A DNA stretch of 64,000 nt from Pseudomonas profundi (GCF_008638305.1 NZ_VTPZ01000011.1:83000-146999), one strand, 5' to 3'; numbered from the stretch's first letter, positions 8,766 to 20,005 are shown. Numbers and translations are program-made. The notes: a model not told the origin generated them from the sequence alone.

Positions 8766-10667
8766 TCAGGCCGGTTCGACCATCATCCGGCCGACCATTT
8801 CCATATGCAATGCGTGGCAGAACCAGCTGCAGTAGTACCAGAACAGGCCGGCTTTGTCGGCGGTGAATGTGATGGAAGAGGTCTGCTGCGGGCTGATCTC
8901 CATGCTCACACCGTGATTCACCATGACGAAACCGTGGGTCACGTCTTCGATCTGGTCGATGTTGGTCACGGTCACCGTCACCTCATCGCCCTGCTTGACG
9001 GTGAATTCGGTAAGCCCATAGGCGGGTGCAAAGGAGGTCATGTAGACACGCACCTTGTTGCCGTCGCGGACCACCTTATTGTCGGCAGTCAGGTTGACGC
9101 CATCCTTCTCGGCCATCTTCACGGTTTCGGCGAAGAACGGATCATCGCGGTCCCAGATCTTCTTGGTGCGGATCTGATCGCGGCGAGCCATGATGCAGTC
9201 ATGCGGCTCAGCGAATGCCGGGCCGTCATGAACCAGCTTCATCTCGTCGCCCGAGATATCGATCAGCTGATCGTTCTCAGGGTGCAGCGGGCCGGTCGGC
9301 AGGAAACGGTCCTTGGCGAACTTGCTCAGGACCACCAGCCACTGGCCGTCGGCTTCCGAGGTTTCGGTCAGCGACGCGTGGGTATGGCCTGGCTGGTAAT
9401 GCACATCCAGCTTCTGTTTGATGTAGTTGACGTCTTCGCCGTTATAGGCACGAATGGCGTCTTCCATGTTCCACTTGACGATCTGACTGTCGATGAACAG
9501 GGTGGTGTAGCCATTGCCACGACCGTCAAAGGTGGTATGCAGCGGTCCGAGGCCCAGTTCGACTTCGGCAACAACCACTTCCCGCGGGTCATCAAACTTA
9601 TCGGCAAACAGATCGTCAAGCCGGTCGATGGCGATCATGGTGACCGTCGGGGACAGTTTGCCGGCCGCGATGAAATATTTGCCATCCGGAGATGTGTTGC
9701 AACCGTGGGGGTTCTTCGGCACGGGAATGTAACGGGTTAGCTCGGAGCCGGCACGGCCGTCAACAACAGGTACCTTGGAGTCGCCCAACGTGCTGAAATT
9801 ACCATCCTTGACGGCTTTCTCGATGCGCGGAATATTGAATACCACCACCCAGTCGCGCTCAGCGCGCATCATGCCACCCAGGTCGGTCGCTTCTTCCGAG
9901 TTATAACAGGTTGCCGCGGCGTACTTGCCGGTGTAGTCGGCATCGGTATTGTCCAGGTTACCGTCGACGATGACCTGGAAAGCGACCTCCATGCTCTCGG
10001 CGTCCAGTACGTTGAACATGGTATAGGCATTGTCGCCACTCAGATCAAAGCTCGTACCATCATTCGGATGGGGAATGATGAATTCGGCGTTGGCAAAAAC
10101 GTATTTGGTGTGCGGTACTTTCTGCAGACGCAGGCCGTGAATCGACTGAACGTTGGGGATCGTGGTGATCTTGTCCGTCTTCATGATATCCAGGCGGATA
10201 CGGGCAACGCGGCTGTTGGCCTTGTCGTTGATAAACAGATATTTACCGTCGTATTTGCCATCTGTCATGGATATGTGCGGATGGTGGCAATCGCCGTTCA
10301 GAAACTTGGCACTGTCGCCCATGATCCGTTTGCTTTCGTTGGTCAGGCCCCAGCCGGTTGCCGAGTCGATATTGAATACCGGGATGCGCATGAGCTCGCG
10401 CATCGACGGAACGCCCATCACCCGGACCTCACCCTGATGCCCGCCACTCCAGAAACCGTAATAGTCATCCAGCTCGCCGGGGCCTACGTGAGTCTTGGAT
10501 TTCGCCTCCTTGGCTGCCTGGGCAAAGGCTTCGCGGCTCATGATGGAACTGCCAAGCGCGGTCGCGCCCACGACTGCCGCACCCGTCACGGCGCTGGCAC
10601 CGAGGAAGCCGCGGCGGCTTAGCCCTTTGGCTTCGAGTACTTCGGTATTCTTCTCTTTGTCACTCAT
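8766..10667 (-). CDS. nosZ: Nitrous-oxide reductase NosZ (clade I, Tat-exported)
   Basis: A 633-residue enzyme that reduces N2O to N2 in the periplasm. It has a Tat signal (SRRGFLG, residues 17-23), a seven-bladed propeller with CuZ histidine motifs such as [20 protein letters not shown] and EPHDC, and a C-terminal cupredoxin CuA domain ([14 protein letters not shown]). The Tat signal and the adjoining nosR are features of clade I. An AGGAGC ribosome-binding site precedes the ATG by 7 bp. There is no FNR box in the 67-bp gap to nosR, so it is probably transcribed from the nosR promoter or an unseen internal one. Confidence 0.97.
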   Translation of the reverse strand: MSDKEKNTEVLEAKGLSRRGFLGASAVTGAAVVGATALGSSIMSREAFAQAAKEAKSKTHVGPGELDDYYGFWSGGHQGEVRVMGVPSMRELMRIPVFNIDSATGWGLTNESKRIMGDSAKFLNGDCHHPHISMTDGKYDGKYLFINDKANSRVARIRLDIMKTDKITTIPNVQSIHGLRLQKVPHTKYVFANAEFIIPHPNDGTSFDLSGDNAYTMFNVLDAESMEVAFQVIVDGNLDNTDADYTGKYAAATCYNSEEATDLGGMMRAERDWVVVFNIPRIEKAVKDGNFSTLGDSKVPVVDGRAGSELTRYIPVPKNPHGCNTSPDGKYFIAAGKLSPTVTMIAIDRLDDLFADKFDDPREVVVAEVELGLGPLHTTFDGRGNGYTTLFIDSQIVKWNMEDAIRAYNGEDVNYIKQKLDVHYQPGHTHASLTETSEADGQWLVVLSKFAKDRFLPTGPLHPENDQLIDISGDEMKLVHDGPAFAEPHDCIMARRDQIRTKKIWDRDDPFFAETVKMAEKDGVNLTADNKVVRDGNKVRVYMTSFAPAYGLTEFTVKQGDEVTVTVTNIDQIEDVTHGFVMVNHGVSMEISPQQTSSITFTADKAGLFWYYCSWFCHALHMEMVGRMMVEPA

Positions 10668-10734
10668 CTTTCTGCTCCTTGGATACAGCTTCAGTCTTCA
10701 AACTCGGATGTGAAACGTTTCGTTCAGGGTTACT

Positions 10735-12894
10735 TCAGGGTTCAACCACATGGACCGGAATCAGCTCGGGGACGGGCTCCTTCTTGCCTTTGCGTGCGCG
10801 CTTGTTCTTCAGGATCAAGGGCGGACATTTTTCGTCGTTGTGGTAGGTCATCTGGCAGTCCAGGCAGTAATGGCATTCGTTGTGATTGATATGCCCATCC
10901 GGATGAATAGCCTGGATTTCGCATTCCTTGGCACAGAGCTGGCAAGGATCACCGCACTCCTTGCGGCGCTTCAGCCAGTCAAACAGGCGGAACTTTGAGG
11001 GGATGGCCAACGCGGCGCCCAGCGGGCAGATGTAGCGGCAATAAACCTTGCGGGTAAAAATACTGATCACCAGCAGGATCACTGCATACAGCACAAACCA
11101 CCACTGACGGTCGAACCTCAGGGTAATGGCCGTCTTGAAAGGCTCAACCTCAGCCGCACGCTCAGCGACGGCCATGGATTCCAGCGAAATGGCAAAGAGC
11201 ACCATGAGCACTATGTACTTGATCGCCCATAGGCGCTCATGTACAGCAAAGGGTAGCTCGTACTGTGGCACTTTCAACTTGCGCGCTGCCTCGTTGATCA
11301 GCTCCTGCAGGGCACCGAAGGGACATAACCAGCCGCAGAAGACCCCCCGCCCCCACAGCAGAATGCTGGCGGCAGTGAATACCCACAGGATGAAAATGAT
11401 TGGATCGGTAAGGAACAGCTCCCAGCGGAAGTCTTCAAACACCGCGTGCACGAAGGTCAGCACGTTGACCACCGACAACTGCCCCAGCGCATACCAGCCG
11501 AGGAATGTCACAGTAAAGATCAGGTAACCGCGGCGCAGCCAGTGCAGGAAAGTCGGGTGCTTGGTCAGCTTGTCCTGGAAGAACAGGATGCCAAGCAGCA
11601 CCATCAGCGCAGTGACCACGACGCCGATCTGCCAGCTCTGCTGATACCAGATATTGACCCACATCGGACGGTTGGCCTCTTCGATCGCCGCCAACTCTGC
11701 AGCCGTAGGCTCTGGCCGCTCGATGTATTGCTCAGGCAGCTGATACGGCAGCTCGAAACTGGTGAACACGCTGCTCACCGGGCCAGTTTGCCGGCGCACC
11801 AGCAATTCCAGCGACCAGGGCGTGCCGGGGTCGAAGCGATGGTTCTCGCGCACAATGAAGATAGACATCTCGTCAAAATCAGGCATGCCTGCAGCGAAGA
11901 CGTCGGATAACCGCTCGTGGTCCATATCGCGAAAGCTGATCATCTCGCCAAACTGGCGCAGCTGCACCCGGTCGAAAATGCCGCCCCGTACGTAGCCAGA
12001 CCCTTTGTAGGAGTAGTCGCCACGGCCCATCACAGCGATGGCGTGCTCGCCGGGCTCAAGGTCCTCCATCAGAAACCGGTACTGGTTGTCGCCCAGCAGG
12101 TTGCGGCCAACGGTCGGCGGGTTGAGATGCGCGGCATACATATCAATGAAGGTGGCGTCGGCCTGATCCGGAGCGGCTTCGTCTATCCCTTCTGCCTCGG
12201 TCCCGCGAAAGGCTTCGTCAATCTCGCCATGGGTGAGATGCAGACGGCGGACTGCGCCGTTACCGGTGAGGGTCGCCCAGTCGGCTTCCTCATACACATC
12301 CTCGCGAACCGTGGCCGGCCTGGTTCCTGCGGCGCTGGCGGCGTCAACCAGACCCAGCGATACCGCGACGGTATGCGCCGAACCCATGACAATCTCACTC
12401 ACCACCATTACGGTGACAGTCGCCCCACTCACAGCATCAACGGTGACTGCGTTCTCGTCCCGCGAACGGCCCACCACGACGCGTTGATTAACCGAAATGC
12501 CGTCGTACTTGGCAGTGAAGTCGTGCAGTTTCTGCTCAGGAATGCCAATCAGCAGAATAGGCTCATGGTGTTCCAGTACATAGGCATCGCGGATGACGCC
12601 CCGCGGATCAATAATCACATGGACATTTAAAGGTTTGCCGGAATAGGCAGGAATGTTGGTGACATCAATACTCTGATAGGCATAACCCACTACCTCTTCG
12701 TCTGCATACAGGGAGCGGACGTTGTACTCACCTTCAGGCTCGGAAATCCTGTCCACGTTGGGTAGCGCTATATCGATCCGCTGCTGGATCAGGTCTGCAT
12801 AGGCCTGGGCTGCAGCTGCTTGAAAAGCGCCCAGCCCAAGGACAATGCAGATAATAGCTCTGCAGACCCATGCAGCACTGATTGGGTTTGTCAT
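10735..12894 (-). CDS. nosR: NosR flavo-iron-sulfur membrane protein
   Basis: A 719-residue protein with a signal peptide, a periplasmic FMN-binding domain (covalent FMN motif region DAVSGATVTVMV), several membrane helices, two polyferredoxin-type CGWLCP/CRYICP motifs and a C-terminal pair of CxxCxxxC clusters (CQLCAKEC, CHYCLDCQM). NosR supplies electrons to NosZ and is needed for nosZ expression. I choose the ATG at 12894 over one 57 bp upstream because CGGAGT lies 7-8 bp before it and a clean signal peptide then begins at residue 1. The length fits P. aeruginosa NosR. Confidence 0.94.
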   Translation of the reverse strand: MTNPISAAWVCRAIICIVLGLGAFQAAAAQAYADLIQQRIDIALPNVDRISEPEGEYNVRSLYADEEVVGYAYQSIDVTNIPAYSGKPLNVHVIIDPRGVIRDAYVLEHHEPILLIGIPEQKLHDFTAKYDGISVNQRVVVGRSRDENAVTVDAVSGATVTVMVVSEIVMGSAHTVAVSLGLVDAASAAGTRPATVREDVYEEADWATLTGNGAVRRLHLTHGEIDEAFRGTEAEGIDEAAPDQADATFIDMYAAHLNPPTVGRNLLGDNQYRFLMEDLEPGEHAIAVMGRGDYSYKGSGYVRGGIFDRVQLRQFGEMISFRDMDHERLSDVFAAGMPDFDEMSIFIVRENHRFDPGTPWSLELLVRRQTGPVSSVFTSFELPYQLPEQYIERPEPTAAELAAIEEANRPMWVNIWYQQSWQIGVVVTALMVLLGILFFQDKLTKHPTFLHWLRRGYLIFTVTFLGWYALGQLSVVNVLTFVHAVFEDFRWELFLTDPIIFILWVFTAASILLWGRGVFCGWLCPFGALQELINEAARKLKVPQYELPFAVHERLWAIKYIVLMVLFAISLESMAVAERAAEVEPFKTAITLRFDRQWWFVLYAVILLVISIFTRKVYCRYICPLGAALAIPSKFRLFDWLKRRKECGDPCQLCAKECEIQAIHPDGHINHNECHYCLDCQMTYHNDEKCPPLILKNKRARKGKKEPVPELIPVHVVEP

Positions 12895-12968
12895 TAATGG
12901 AACTCCGGGTACTGAAGAAGTGACTTCGAGGTTTGAGGTAAGTGTAGACATCCATCCGACAGGGGGAT

Positions 12969-12982
12969 TTGATCAGGATCAA
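12969..12982 (-). promoter_or_regulatory. FNR/DNR box upstream of nosR
   Basis: TTGATCAGGATCAA is a perfect TTGAT-N4-ATCAA dyad, centred about 81 bp before the chosen nosR ATG. This leaves a leader of about 40 nt if the class II spacing applies. Confidence 0.85.
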
Positions 12983-13013
12983 TTCCCAACCGCCTGCAAA
13001 ATGCATGCATATC

Positions 13014-13062
13014 GCCATTTAGCTGCATTTATGCGATGTATCACTGCATTTACTCGCATTTG
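13014..13062. repeat. Helically phased CATTT repeats upstream of the nosR box
   Basis: CATTT occurs at 13016, 13026, 13047 and 13057, three of them as GCATTT(A/G), with spacings of 10, 21 and 10 bp, so all sit on one face of the helix. The array lies 34-80 bp upstream of the nosR DNR box. It could be an activator array or a bend; the function is inferred only. Confidence 0.45.
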
Positions 13063-13249
13063 ACGACATGTTACCCACTTTTTAGAGCCCTCTCCCGAGG
13101 GCCCGCGGCGCTAGGTCGCAGGCTGAGCGGGAACTCTGGAAAATCCCCTGTTCAGTTCGGCGAATAGTGAAGAACTGACTCAATAACCGCCATACCTATT
13201 CCTGGCTATTGACCAGGAAATACGCTGACAAAAAAGCTCCAACCGAAAC

Positions 13250-13305
13250 GGTATATCCAACCATTGATGGTTATATATACCCTTGCGCTATTGGGTCGAA
13301 AATAC
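13250..13305 (+). promoter_or_regulatory. Three GT-N7-AC motifs (candidate NorR enhancer sites)
   Basis: GT-N7-AC, the core reported for NorR binding, occurs at 13251-13261, 13270-13280 and 13295-13305. The first two lie inside a 32-bp imperfect palindrome (13250-13281, 13 of 16 positions paired, centre AACCATTGATGGTT). They sit about 70-120 bp upstream of the predicted start of the sigma-54 promoter at 13347, the usual distance for an NtrC-family enhancer. No norR gene is in the window. Confidence 0.65.
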
Positions 13306-13346
13306 TCTCGGCTATTTTTATCCTTGCAAAACAACAACCTAAGATA

Positions 13347-13362
13347 TGGCACAGTGCTTGCT
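13347..13362 (+). promoter_or_regulatory. Sigma-54 promoter of the nor operon
   Basis: TGGCACAGTGCTTGCT matches the -24/-12 consensus TGGCAC-N5-TTGCW, with exactly 10 bp between GG and GC. Transcription would start near 13373, giving a 66-nt leader to the norQ ATG at 13439. No good FNR/DNR box is seen in the 360 bp before norQ. Confidence 0.75.
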
Positions 13363-13438
13363 AATAGTCCTGCACAGGCATCCGATCCGCTTCGGCAGCT
13401 TCATTACCCCGAAACGGACCCAGCTCAGGACGAAATAT

Positions 13439-14305
13439 ATGAACCATCTTGCAAGCACGACCACACTGCACCATCCCGACAACAGCGGAATCTATTACCG
13501 GGCCACCGGTAATGAAACCGAACTGTTCGAACAGGCTGCCCGGCATCAACTCCCGGTACTCATCAAAGGCCCCACCGGTTGCGGCAAGACTCGCTTCGTG
13601 CAGCACATGGCCGAACGTCTGGGCCGCAAGCTCTACACCGTAGCCTGCCATGACGACCTGACAACGGCCGACCTCGTCGGCCGCCATCTCATTGGACCTG
13701 ACGGCACATACTGGCAGGACGGCCCCCTGACCCGCGCCGTACGCGAAGGCGCCATCTGCTATCTCGACGAAATCATCGAGGCGCGCAAGGACACCACCGT
13801 TGTCCTGCACCCGCTTGCCGATGACCGTCGCATTCTTCCGCTGGACGCCACAGGCGAGTGCCTCGAAGCGGCCCCCGGTTTCATGCTGGTGGTGTCCTAC
13901 AACCCCGGTTACCGCAACTTGCTGAAAGGGCTCAAGCCGAGCACCCGCCAACGGTTCGTGGCGATGACCTTTGATTACCCCGAAACGGCTGCGGAAATCG
14001 ACATTCTTGTTCGCGAAGCCGGCGTCGAGGTTGCTTTGGCAACACGGCTGGTCCAGCTGTGCAACGCATTACGCCATCTCGGCACACATGACCTGGAGGA
14101 AGCGCCTTCTACCCGACTGCTTATACATACCGCCCGCCTGATGCGTGCCGGCCTGGATCCCGTCGCTGCCTGCGAAGCCTGTCTGGCCCAGCCGTTGAGT
14201 GACGATCCGACCACTCAGGCCGCCATCCTTGACGTGGTCAAGGCGCACTTCGGCACGCACAACCAACCCGCAGCATCCACACAGCGATTGAAAACCAGCG
14301 CCTAG
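13439..14305 (+). CDS. norQ: NorQ/NirQ MoxR-type AAA+ ATPase
   Basis: A 288-residue ATPase with Walker A GPTGCGKT (44-51), Walker B ICYLDE (106-111) and sensor SYNPGY. It works with NorD to activate the NorCB nitric-oxide reductase in the cytoplasm. The start at 13439 is preferred to upstream starts because AGGA lies 8 bp before it and the longer frame would begin inside the sigma-54 promoter. norC follows after 58 bp without a hairpin, so norQ heads the nor transcript. It is closely similar to the truncated homolog at the left edge of the window. Confidence 0.93.
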   Translation: MNHLASTTTLHHPDNSGIYYRATGNETELFEQAARHQLPVLIKGPTGCGKTRFVQHMAERLGRKLYTVACHDDLTTADLVGRHLIGPDGTYWQDGPLTRAVREGAICYLDEIIEARKDTTVVLHPLADDRRILPLDATGECLEAAPGFMLVVSYNPGYRNLLKGLKPSTRQRFVAMTFDYPETAAEIDILVREAGVEVALATRLVQLCNALRHLGTHDLEEAPSTRLLIHTARLMRAGLDPVAACEACLAQPLSDDPTTQAAILDVVKAHFGTHNQPAASTQRLKTSA

Positions 14306-14363
14306 GTTCCCTAAGTCTGGTCTGCCACAGCTTTCGAACTACTAACACGATGAGGAAGTAATC

Positions 14364-16264
<1,901 letters not shown>

Positions 16265-16279
16265 TCAGAACGACAATCC

Positions 16280-16307
16280 GGTGCTGGCAGCTTCCGCTGC
16301 CAGCACC
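16280..16307 (+). terminator. Intercistronic hairpin after norB
   Basis: GGTGCTGGCAGC (16280-16291) and GCTGCCAGCACC (16296-16307) form a perfect 12-bp stem with a TTCC loop, 16 bp past the norB stop. No T run follows, so it is more likely a 3'-end stabiliser or partial attenuator between norQCB and the accessory genes. Confidence 0.7.
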
Positions 16308-16342
16308 ACCTACTCATCAACCTGACTGAAGGCGGAGACAAC

Positions 16343-17245
16343 ATGATGCTAGCAACGCTTCGCCGGATCAGTCGCAGTGCCTTTTTTATCCTCTTTCTTG
16401 TGGCACCTATACTGGATCTGTTTCGTCTCGATCTAAGCAGGGGCCATTTTGTTTTTCTGACCATGGACTGGACCCTGGGGCTTGATCCCCAGACCAGTGC
16501 TCTTGATCCCGCCTCCATCACCCTGCACCTGCTGCTGCGTCTGGGCTTGCCCATTCTGTTAACCCTGGGCGTGCTGCTCTGGGTAGTCTGGCGCTGGGGG
16601 CGCCTGTATTGCGGCTGGCTATGTCCGCATTTTTCGATGGTCGAATGGATCGACGGCCTGATGGCCCGCTGGCTTGGCCGGCGCTCTGTCTGGGAAAAGC
16701 CCTCTGCCCCCCGACGGGCCGGCGCGCGCCTGGTCATGACCCTGATGGTGCTGGGCGGCTCGGCACTCTGGGCCATCACCCTGTTGAGCTACCTGGTACC
16801 GCCGATACCTTTGTGGACAGGTCTGGCAAGTCTGGATTTGCCGACCTGGCACTGGTTTTTCATCGGTATCGGCACCGCTCTGTTCTGTATCGAGTTTGCC
16901 CTGGCCCGGCATTATTTCTGCAAGTACGGCTGCGCCGTTGGCATCTTCCAGAGCTTAATCTGGGCGGTGAACAGCCGCGCCATGGTGATCGGTTTCAAGC
17001 GCGAACGCGCCCGTGATTGCCGCGACTGCAATGCCTGTGACAAGGCATGTCCAATGCGCCTGCCGCCACGCGGCATGAAGCGTCACAAGATTACCTGCAC
17101 TCAGTGTGGAGTGTGTGTCCAGACCTGCTCACAGGTTCAGGCCGCCAACCCCGCCGGTTCGCTTCTCCATTGGACCAGTGGCGATGACGCCATCGTCATG
17201 GACAAGCAACCCAGTACCAAAATCCACGTGATCGAGAAGGACTGA
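16343..17245 (+). CDS. NapH/CcoG-like membrane polyferredoxin in nor operon
   Basis: A 300-residue membrane protein with about four or five hydrophobic segments, the paired CGWLCPHFSMVEW and CKYGCAVGIFQSL motifs of the NosR/NapH/RdxA membrane family, and two C-terminal 4Fe-4S clusters (CRDCNACDKACPM, CTQCGVCVQTC). Such proteins move electrons across or along the inner membrane, or help copper and heme assembly (RdxA/CcoG). It lies between norB and norD, 3 bp from norD. This is outside the classic norCBD or norCBQDEF order, so a role in NorCB assembly or electron supply is inferred. Confidence 0.8.
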   Translation: MMLATLRRISRSAFFILFLVAPILDLFRLDLSRGHFVFLTMDWTLGLDPQTSALDPASITLHLLLRLGLPILLTLGVLLWVVWRWGRLYCGWLCPHFSMVEWIDGLMARWLGRRSVWEKPSAPRRAGARLVMTLMVLGGSALWAITLLSYLVPPIPLWTGLASLDLPTWHWFFIGIGTALFCIEFALARHYFCKYGCAVGIFQSLIWAVNSRAMVIGFKRERARDCRDCNACDKACPMRLPPRGMKRHKITCTQCGVCVQTCSQVQAANPAGSLLHWTSGDDAIVMDKQPSTKIHVIEKD

Positions 17246-17248
17246 ACG

Positions 17249-19087
17249 ATGGAAGAACTCGTAGGCATGCGCTGGCACAATCTGGTAACGCGCCTGGCGC
17301 GCACCAGCTATCCCGAAGCTCAGGTTCGCCTTGAGGACCAGGGTCCTCGGCTGGCCATGGTATTCCGCGCGTTGGGCGGCGATCCTGGTCTGGTAATCAA
17401 GGCCGCTACCGAGCGCGCCTTCCGACCGCCGCGCCACTGGCTTGAGAAGATCGCCGGGACTGGCCGACAGTACGCGATGGCCTGGCGCGACCACGATAGC
17501 GTACGCCTGCCGGCCGTGATCCAGACTTACCCGACCGTCGAGCTGAATAACGACTTGTATCTATGGCTGGTGGCGCTGGCGAGCCAGAGCGGCGCGCCCG
17601 CTACAGGCGACTGGCTGGTATGGAACCAGAACCAGGTCGCCGCCACGCTGGAACGATTCCCGGGGCTGGCGTCGCTGTATGAGCGCCTGGCGGCAGAACT
17701 GGTCTCGATCCGTCCATCGTTGCACACCTTGTCCAGCACGCAGGCACAGCGTGAGAGCTGTCTGCAGGCGGCTATTCTTGAACCGGGTAGTCAGCAAAAC
17801 TTGCCCGCGGCCGATGGCGATCCACTTCCTGTGCCGCTGTGGCTGTACCCGGCGCTGCATCAGGATCAGGCCGCCGTGTCGCGTACCGATGACAACGACG
17901 GCACCAGCACTGGCGCGCCCAAACCCAAGGAAGGTAAAGGACGCAAGCGTGCAGAATTTATTGATGACATAGACGGACGCGACGGGCTGATTGTATTCCG
18001 CCTGGAAAGCCTTTTTTCCTGGTCCGAGTTTGTACCCGTGGACCGTACCGTCGACGACAGTGAAGACGATGAAGCTGATCGCGTCGCCGAAGACCTGGAC
18101 CACCTGAGCCTGTCGCGCCATGGCGATGCCGGCGCGTCGCGACTGCGTCTGGATCTGGACCTGCCCTCCGCCGCCGAGGACGACATCCCGCTGGGAGAGG
18201 GTCGTCTCCTGCCCGAATGGGACTGGCGCAAGGAGCAGCTGATACCCCGGCACTGCAAGGTGATACCCATGCTGCCGAAAAATGCCGTGCCCTGTGCGCT
18301 GCCCTCACGCCTGCAACCGCTGGCAGGTGAATTGCGTCGCCGTTTCGAGGCGTTGCGCCCGCAGCAAGGCTGGAACAAGCGCCAGGCTACTGGCCCGCTG
18401 CTGGATATGGAGGCATGCATCAATTTCGCCACTGCTCGCCAACGCGGCGAAGCCAACGCCCAACCGGCATTGTGGCGCCAACAATCGCCGCAACAACGCG
18501 ACCTCGCCTGTCTGGTACTGGCTGACCTTTCATTGTCTACCGAGGCCTATGCTGATAACGAACACCAGGTCATCGACGTGGTCCGGGACAGCCTGGAGTT
18601 ACTCGGTGAGGCCCTGGATGCCGGCGACGACTCCTTCGCCATGTACGGATTTTCCTCGCGCCGGCGCGATCACGTGCGCTACAGCCTGATCAAGAACTTT
18701 GCCGAGCCCTGGGGTGCGCCGATACATGGCCGTATCCAGGCTTTGCGCCCCGGCTATTACACGCGCATGGGCGCAGCCATCCGTCAGGCAACCGAAATCC
18801 TCAGGGAGCAGCCGGCGGAGCAGCGGCTATTGCTGATATTGACCGATGGAAAGCCAAACGATCTGGACCTGTATGAGGGTCGCTACGGAATGGAAGACAC
18901 CCGTCACGCACTGATTGAGGCGCGCCGTGCCGGCCTTGAGCCCTTCTGCGTGACTATCGACCAGGAAGCCGCTGACTATCTGCCCTACCTGTTCGGCCCG
19001 CAGCGTTTCCACCTCCTGCAAAAGGCAGCCGACCTGCCAGCACTGCTGCCTCAACTCTATCTGTTATTGACTGGACGCACGCCATGA
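17249..19087 (+). CDS. norD: NorD VWA-domain activation protein
   Basis: A 612-residue protein, the same length as P. aeruginosa NorD, with a C-terminal von Willebrand A domain (VLADLSLST MIDAS-like motif near residue 427, then ILTDGKPNDLDLYEGRYG). It pairs with NorQ to make NorCB active. The central region is acidic and charged (DDSEDDEADRVAED). Its stop overlaps the norE start (ATGA), indicating translational coupling. Confidence 0.92.
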   Translation: MEELVGMRWHNLVTRLARTSYPEAQVRLEDQGPRLAMVFRALGGDPGLVIKAATERAFRPPRHWLEKIAGTGRQYAMAWRDHDSVRLPAVIQTYPTVELNNDLYLWLVALASQSGAPATGDWLVWNQNQVAATLERFPGLASLYERLAAELVSIRPSLHTLSSTQAQRESCLQAAILEPGSQQNLPAADGDPLPVPLWLYPALHQDQAAVSRTDDNDGTSTGAPKPKEGKGRKRAEFIDDIDGRDGLIVFRLESLFSWSEFVPVDRTVDDSEDDEADRVAEDLDHLSLSRHGDAGASRLRLDLDLPSAAEDDIPLGEGRLLPEWDWRKEQLIPRHCKVIPMLPKNAVPCALPSRLQPLAGELRRRFEALRPQQGWNKRQATGPLLDMEACINFATARQRGEANAQPALWRQQSPQQRDLACLVLADLSLSTEAYADNEHQVIDVVRDSLELLGEALDAGDDSFAMYGFSSRRRDHVRYSLIKNFAEPWGAPIHGRIQALRPGYYTRMGAAIRQATEILREQPAEQRLLLILTDGKPNDLDLYEGRYGMEDTRHALIEARRAGLEPFCVTIDQEAADYLPYLFGPQRFHLLQKAADLPALLPQLYLLLTGRTP

Positions 19088-19692
19088 ACGCACGGGAGCG
19101 GATACATCTACCGCTGGGCAATGTCGCGACAGAAGAGGAGATACCCGGCGACCTGGCGATGTGGTTTTTCATCTTCGCCGAACTGGCGGTTTTTGCCCTG
19201 TTGCTTAGCGGCATGGCCTTCGCCCGCGGCAACTGGCCCGACATGTTCAGCGCGGGGGTGGCCACCCTGCACCCGGAAGCCGGGCTGATCAATACCCTGG
19301 CCCTGCTCACGGGAAGCTACTGGGTAGCTCGCGGTGTTGCCGATATGCGTGCCGGCCGGCTGTCCAGGCTACCAGGGTGGTTTTATGCCGGCGCGGGCAG
19401 CGGTGTTTTCTACGTCGTGATCAAGAGTGTCGAATACGTTCAGCTATTCAGCGCTGGATACAACCTGCGCACCGACACCTTCTATTTTTTCTACTTCTTC
19501 ACGACATTCTTTCACATGATGCACGTGGTGCTGGGCATGGTGATCCTGCTGGTGGTTGCCCGACGCTGGCAGCGCGGCGTGTATCAGACTCCCGAAGCGC
19601 GCCGGATGGCGGCGGACTCAGCCGCCAGCTACTGGCACATGGTGGATCTGGTATGGCTGATGCTGTTTCCCCTGCTCTATATACTGCCGTGA
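19084..19692 (+). CDS. norE: NorE/NirO, cytochrome c oxidase subunit III-like
   Basis: A 202-residue membrane protein with five hydrophobic segments and subunit III motifs (GDLAMWFFIFAELAVFALLL, FFTTFFHMMHVVLGM, YWHMVDLVWLMLFPLLY). NorE improves nitric-oxide reductase activity but is not catalytic. It overlaps norD by 4 bp and precedes norF by 7 bp. Confidence 0.88.
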   Translation: MNARERIHLPLGNVATEEEIPGDLAMWFFIFAELAVFALLLSGMAFARGNWPDMFSAGVATLHPEAGLINTLALLTGSYWVARGVADMRAGRLSRLPGWFYAGAGSGVFYVVIKSVEYVQLFSAGYNLRTDTFYFFYFFTTFFHMMHVVLGMVILLVVARRWQRGVYQTPEARRMAADSAASYWHMVDLVWLMLFPLLYILP

Positions 19693-19699
19693 GGTATGC

Positions 19700-19939
19700 A
19701 TGACCACTAAACTGACACACAGCTGGCTGGCATTGCTTGCCCTCACCGGGCTGGGCTGGTGGCTGGGGCATTTCACCGAAGGGAGCTGGCTGCTATGGGC
19801 GATCATTCTCCTGAGCGCGATCAAGGGCCAATGGTTGATCGACCATTTCATGGGATTGGCCCAGGGCCCGAAGTTGTTCCGCGCCATTGTCAGCGGCTGG
19901 CTGGTTGCTATCCTCGCCAGCATGGCGATGTTCCTGTAG
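19700..19939 (+). CDS. norF: NorF/NirP small membrane protein
   Basis: A 79-residue protein with three hydrophobic segments (residues about 8-25, 29-45, 58-78), of the subunit IV-like NorF/NirP family that accompanies NorE. It is the last nor gene before narX, which starts 66 bp later with no clear terminator, so read-through into narXL is possible. Confidence 0.82.
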   Translation: MTTKLTHSWLALLALTGLGWWLGHFTEGSWLLWAIILLSAIKGQWLIDHFMGLAQGPKLFRAIVSGWLVAILASMAMFL

Positions 19940-20005
19940 ATGCACGGGAGATGCACCGCTGGGATTGCCTGTGTTAAGCCACCGCTCATTCGCGCAAGAT
20001 AGAAC

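Noticed and set aside
8805..9740. A 311-codon plus-strand frame inside nosZ
   Set aside because: It is an antisense shadow of nosZ, whose frame is certain from its copper-site motifs.
13085..13102. GCCCTC-TCCC-GAGGGC hairpin as a terminator
   Set aside because: It lies between two divergent genes (nosR and norQ) where no transcript should end, and has only a T run on the wrong side for either gene.
13264..13277. TTGAT-N4-ATATA as a DNR box for norQ
   Set aside because: The right half does not fit RTCAA, and the sequence is better explained as the centre of the 32-bp palindrome with GT-N7-AC sites.
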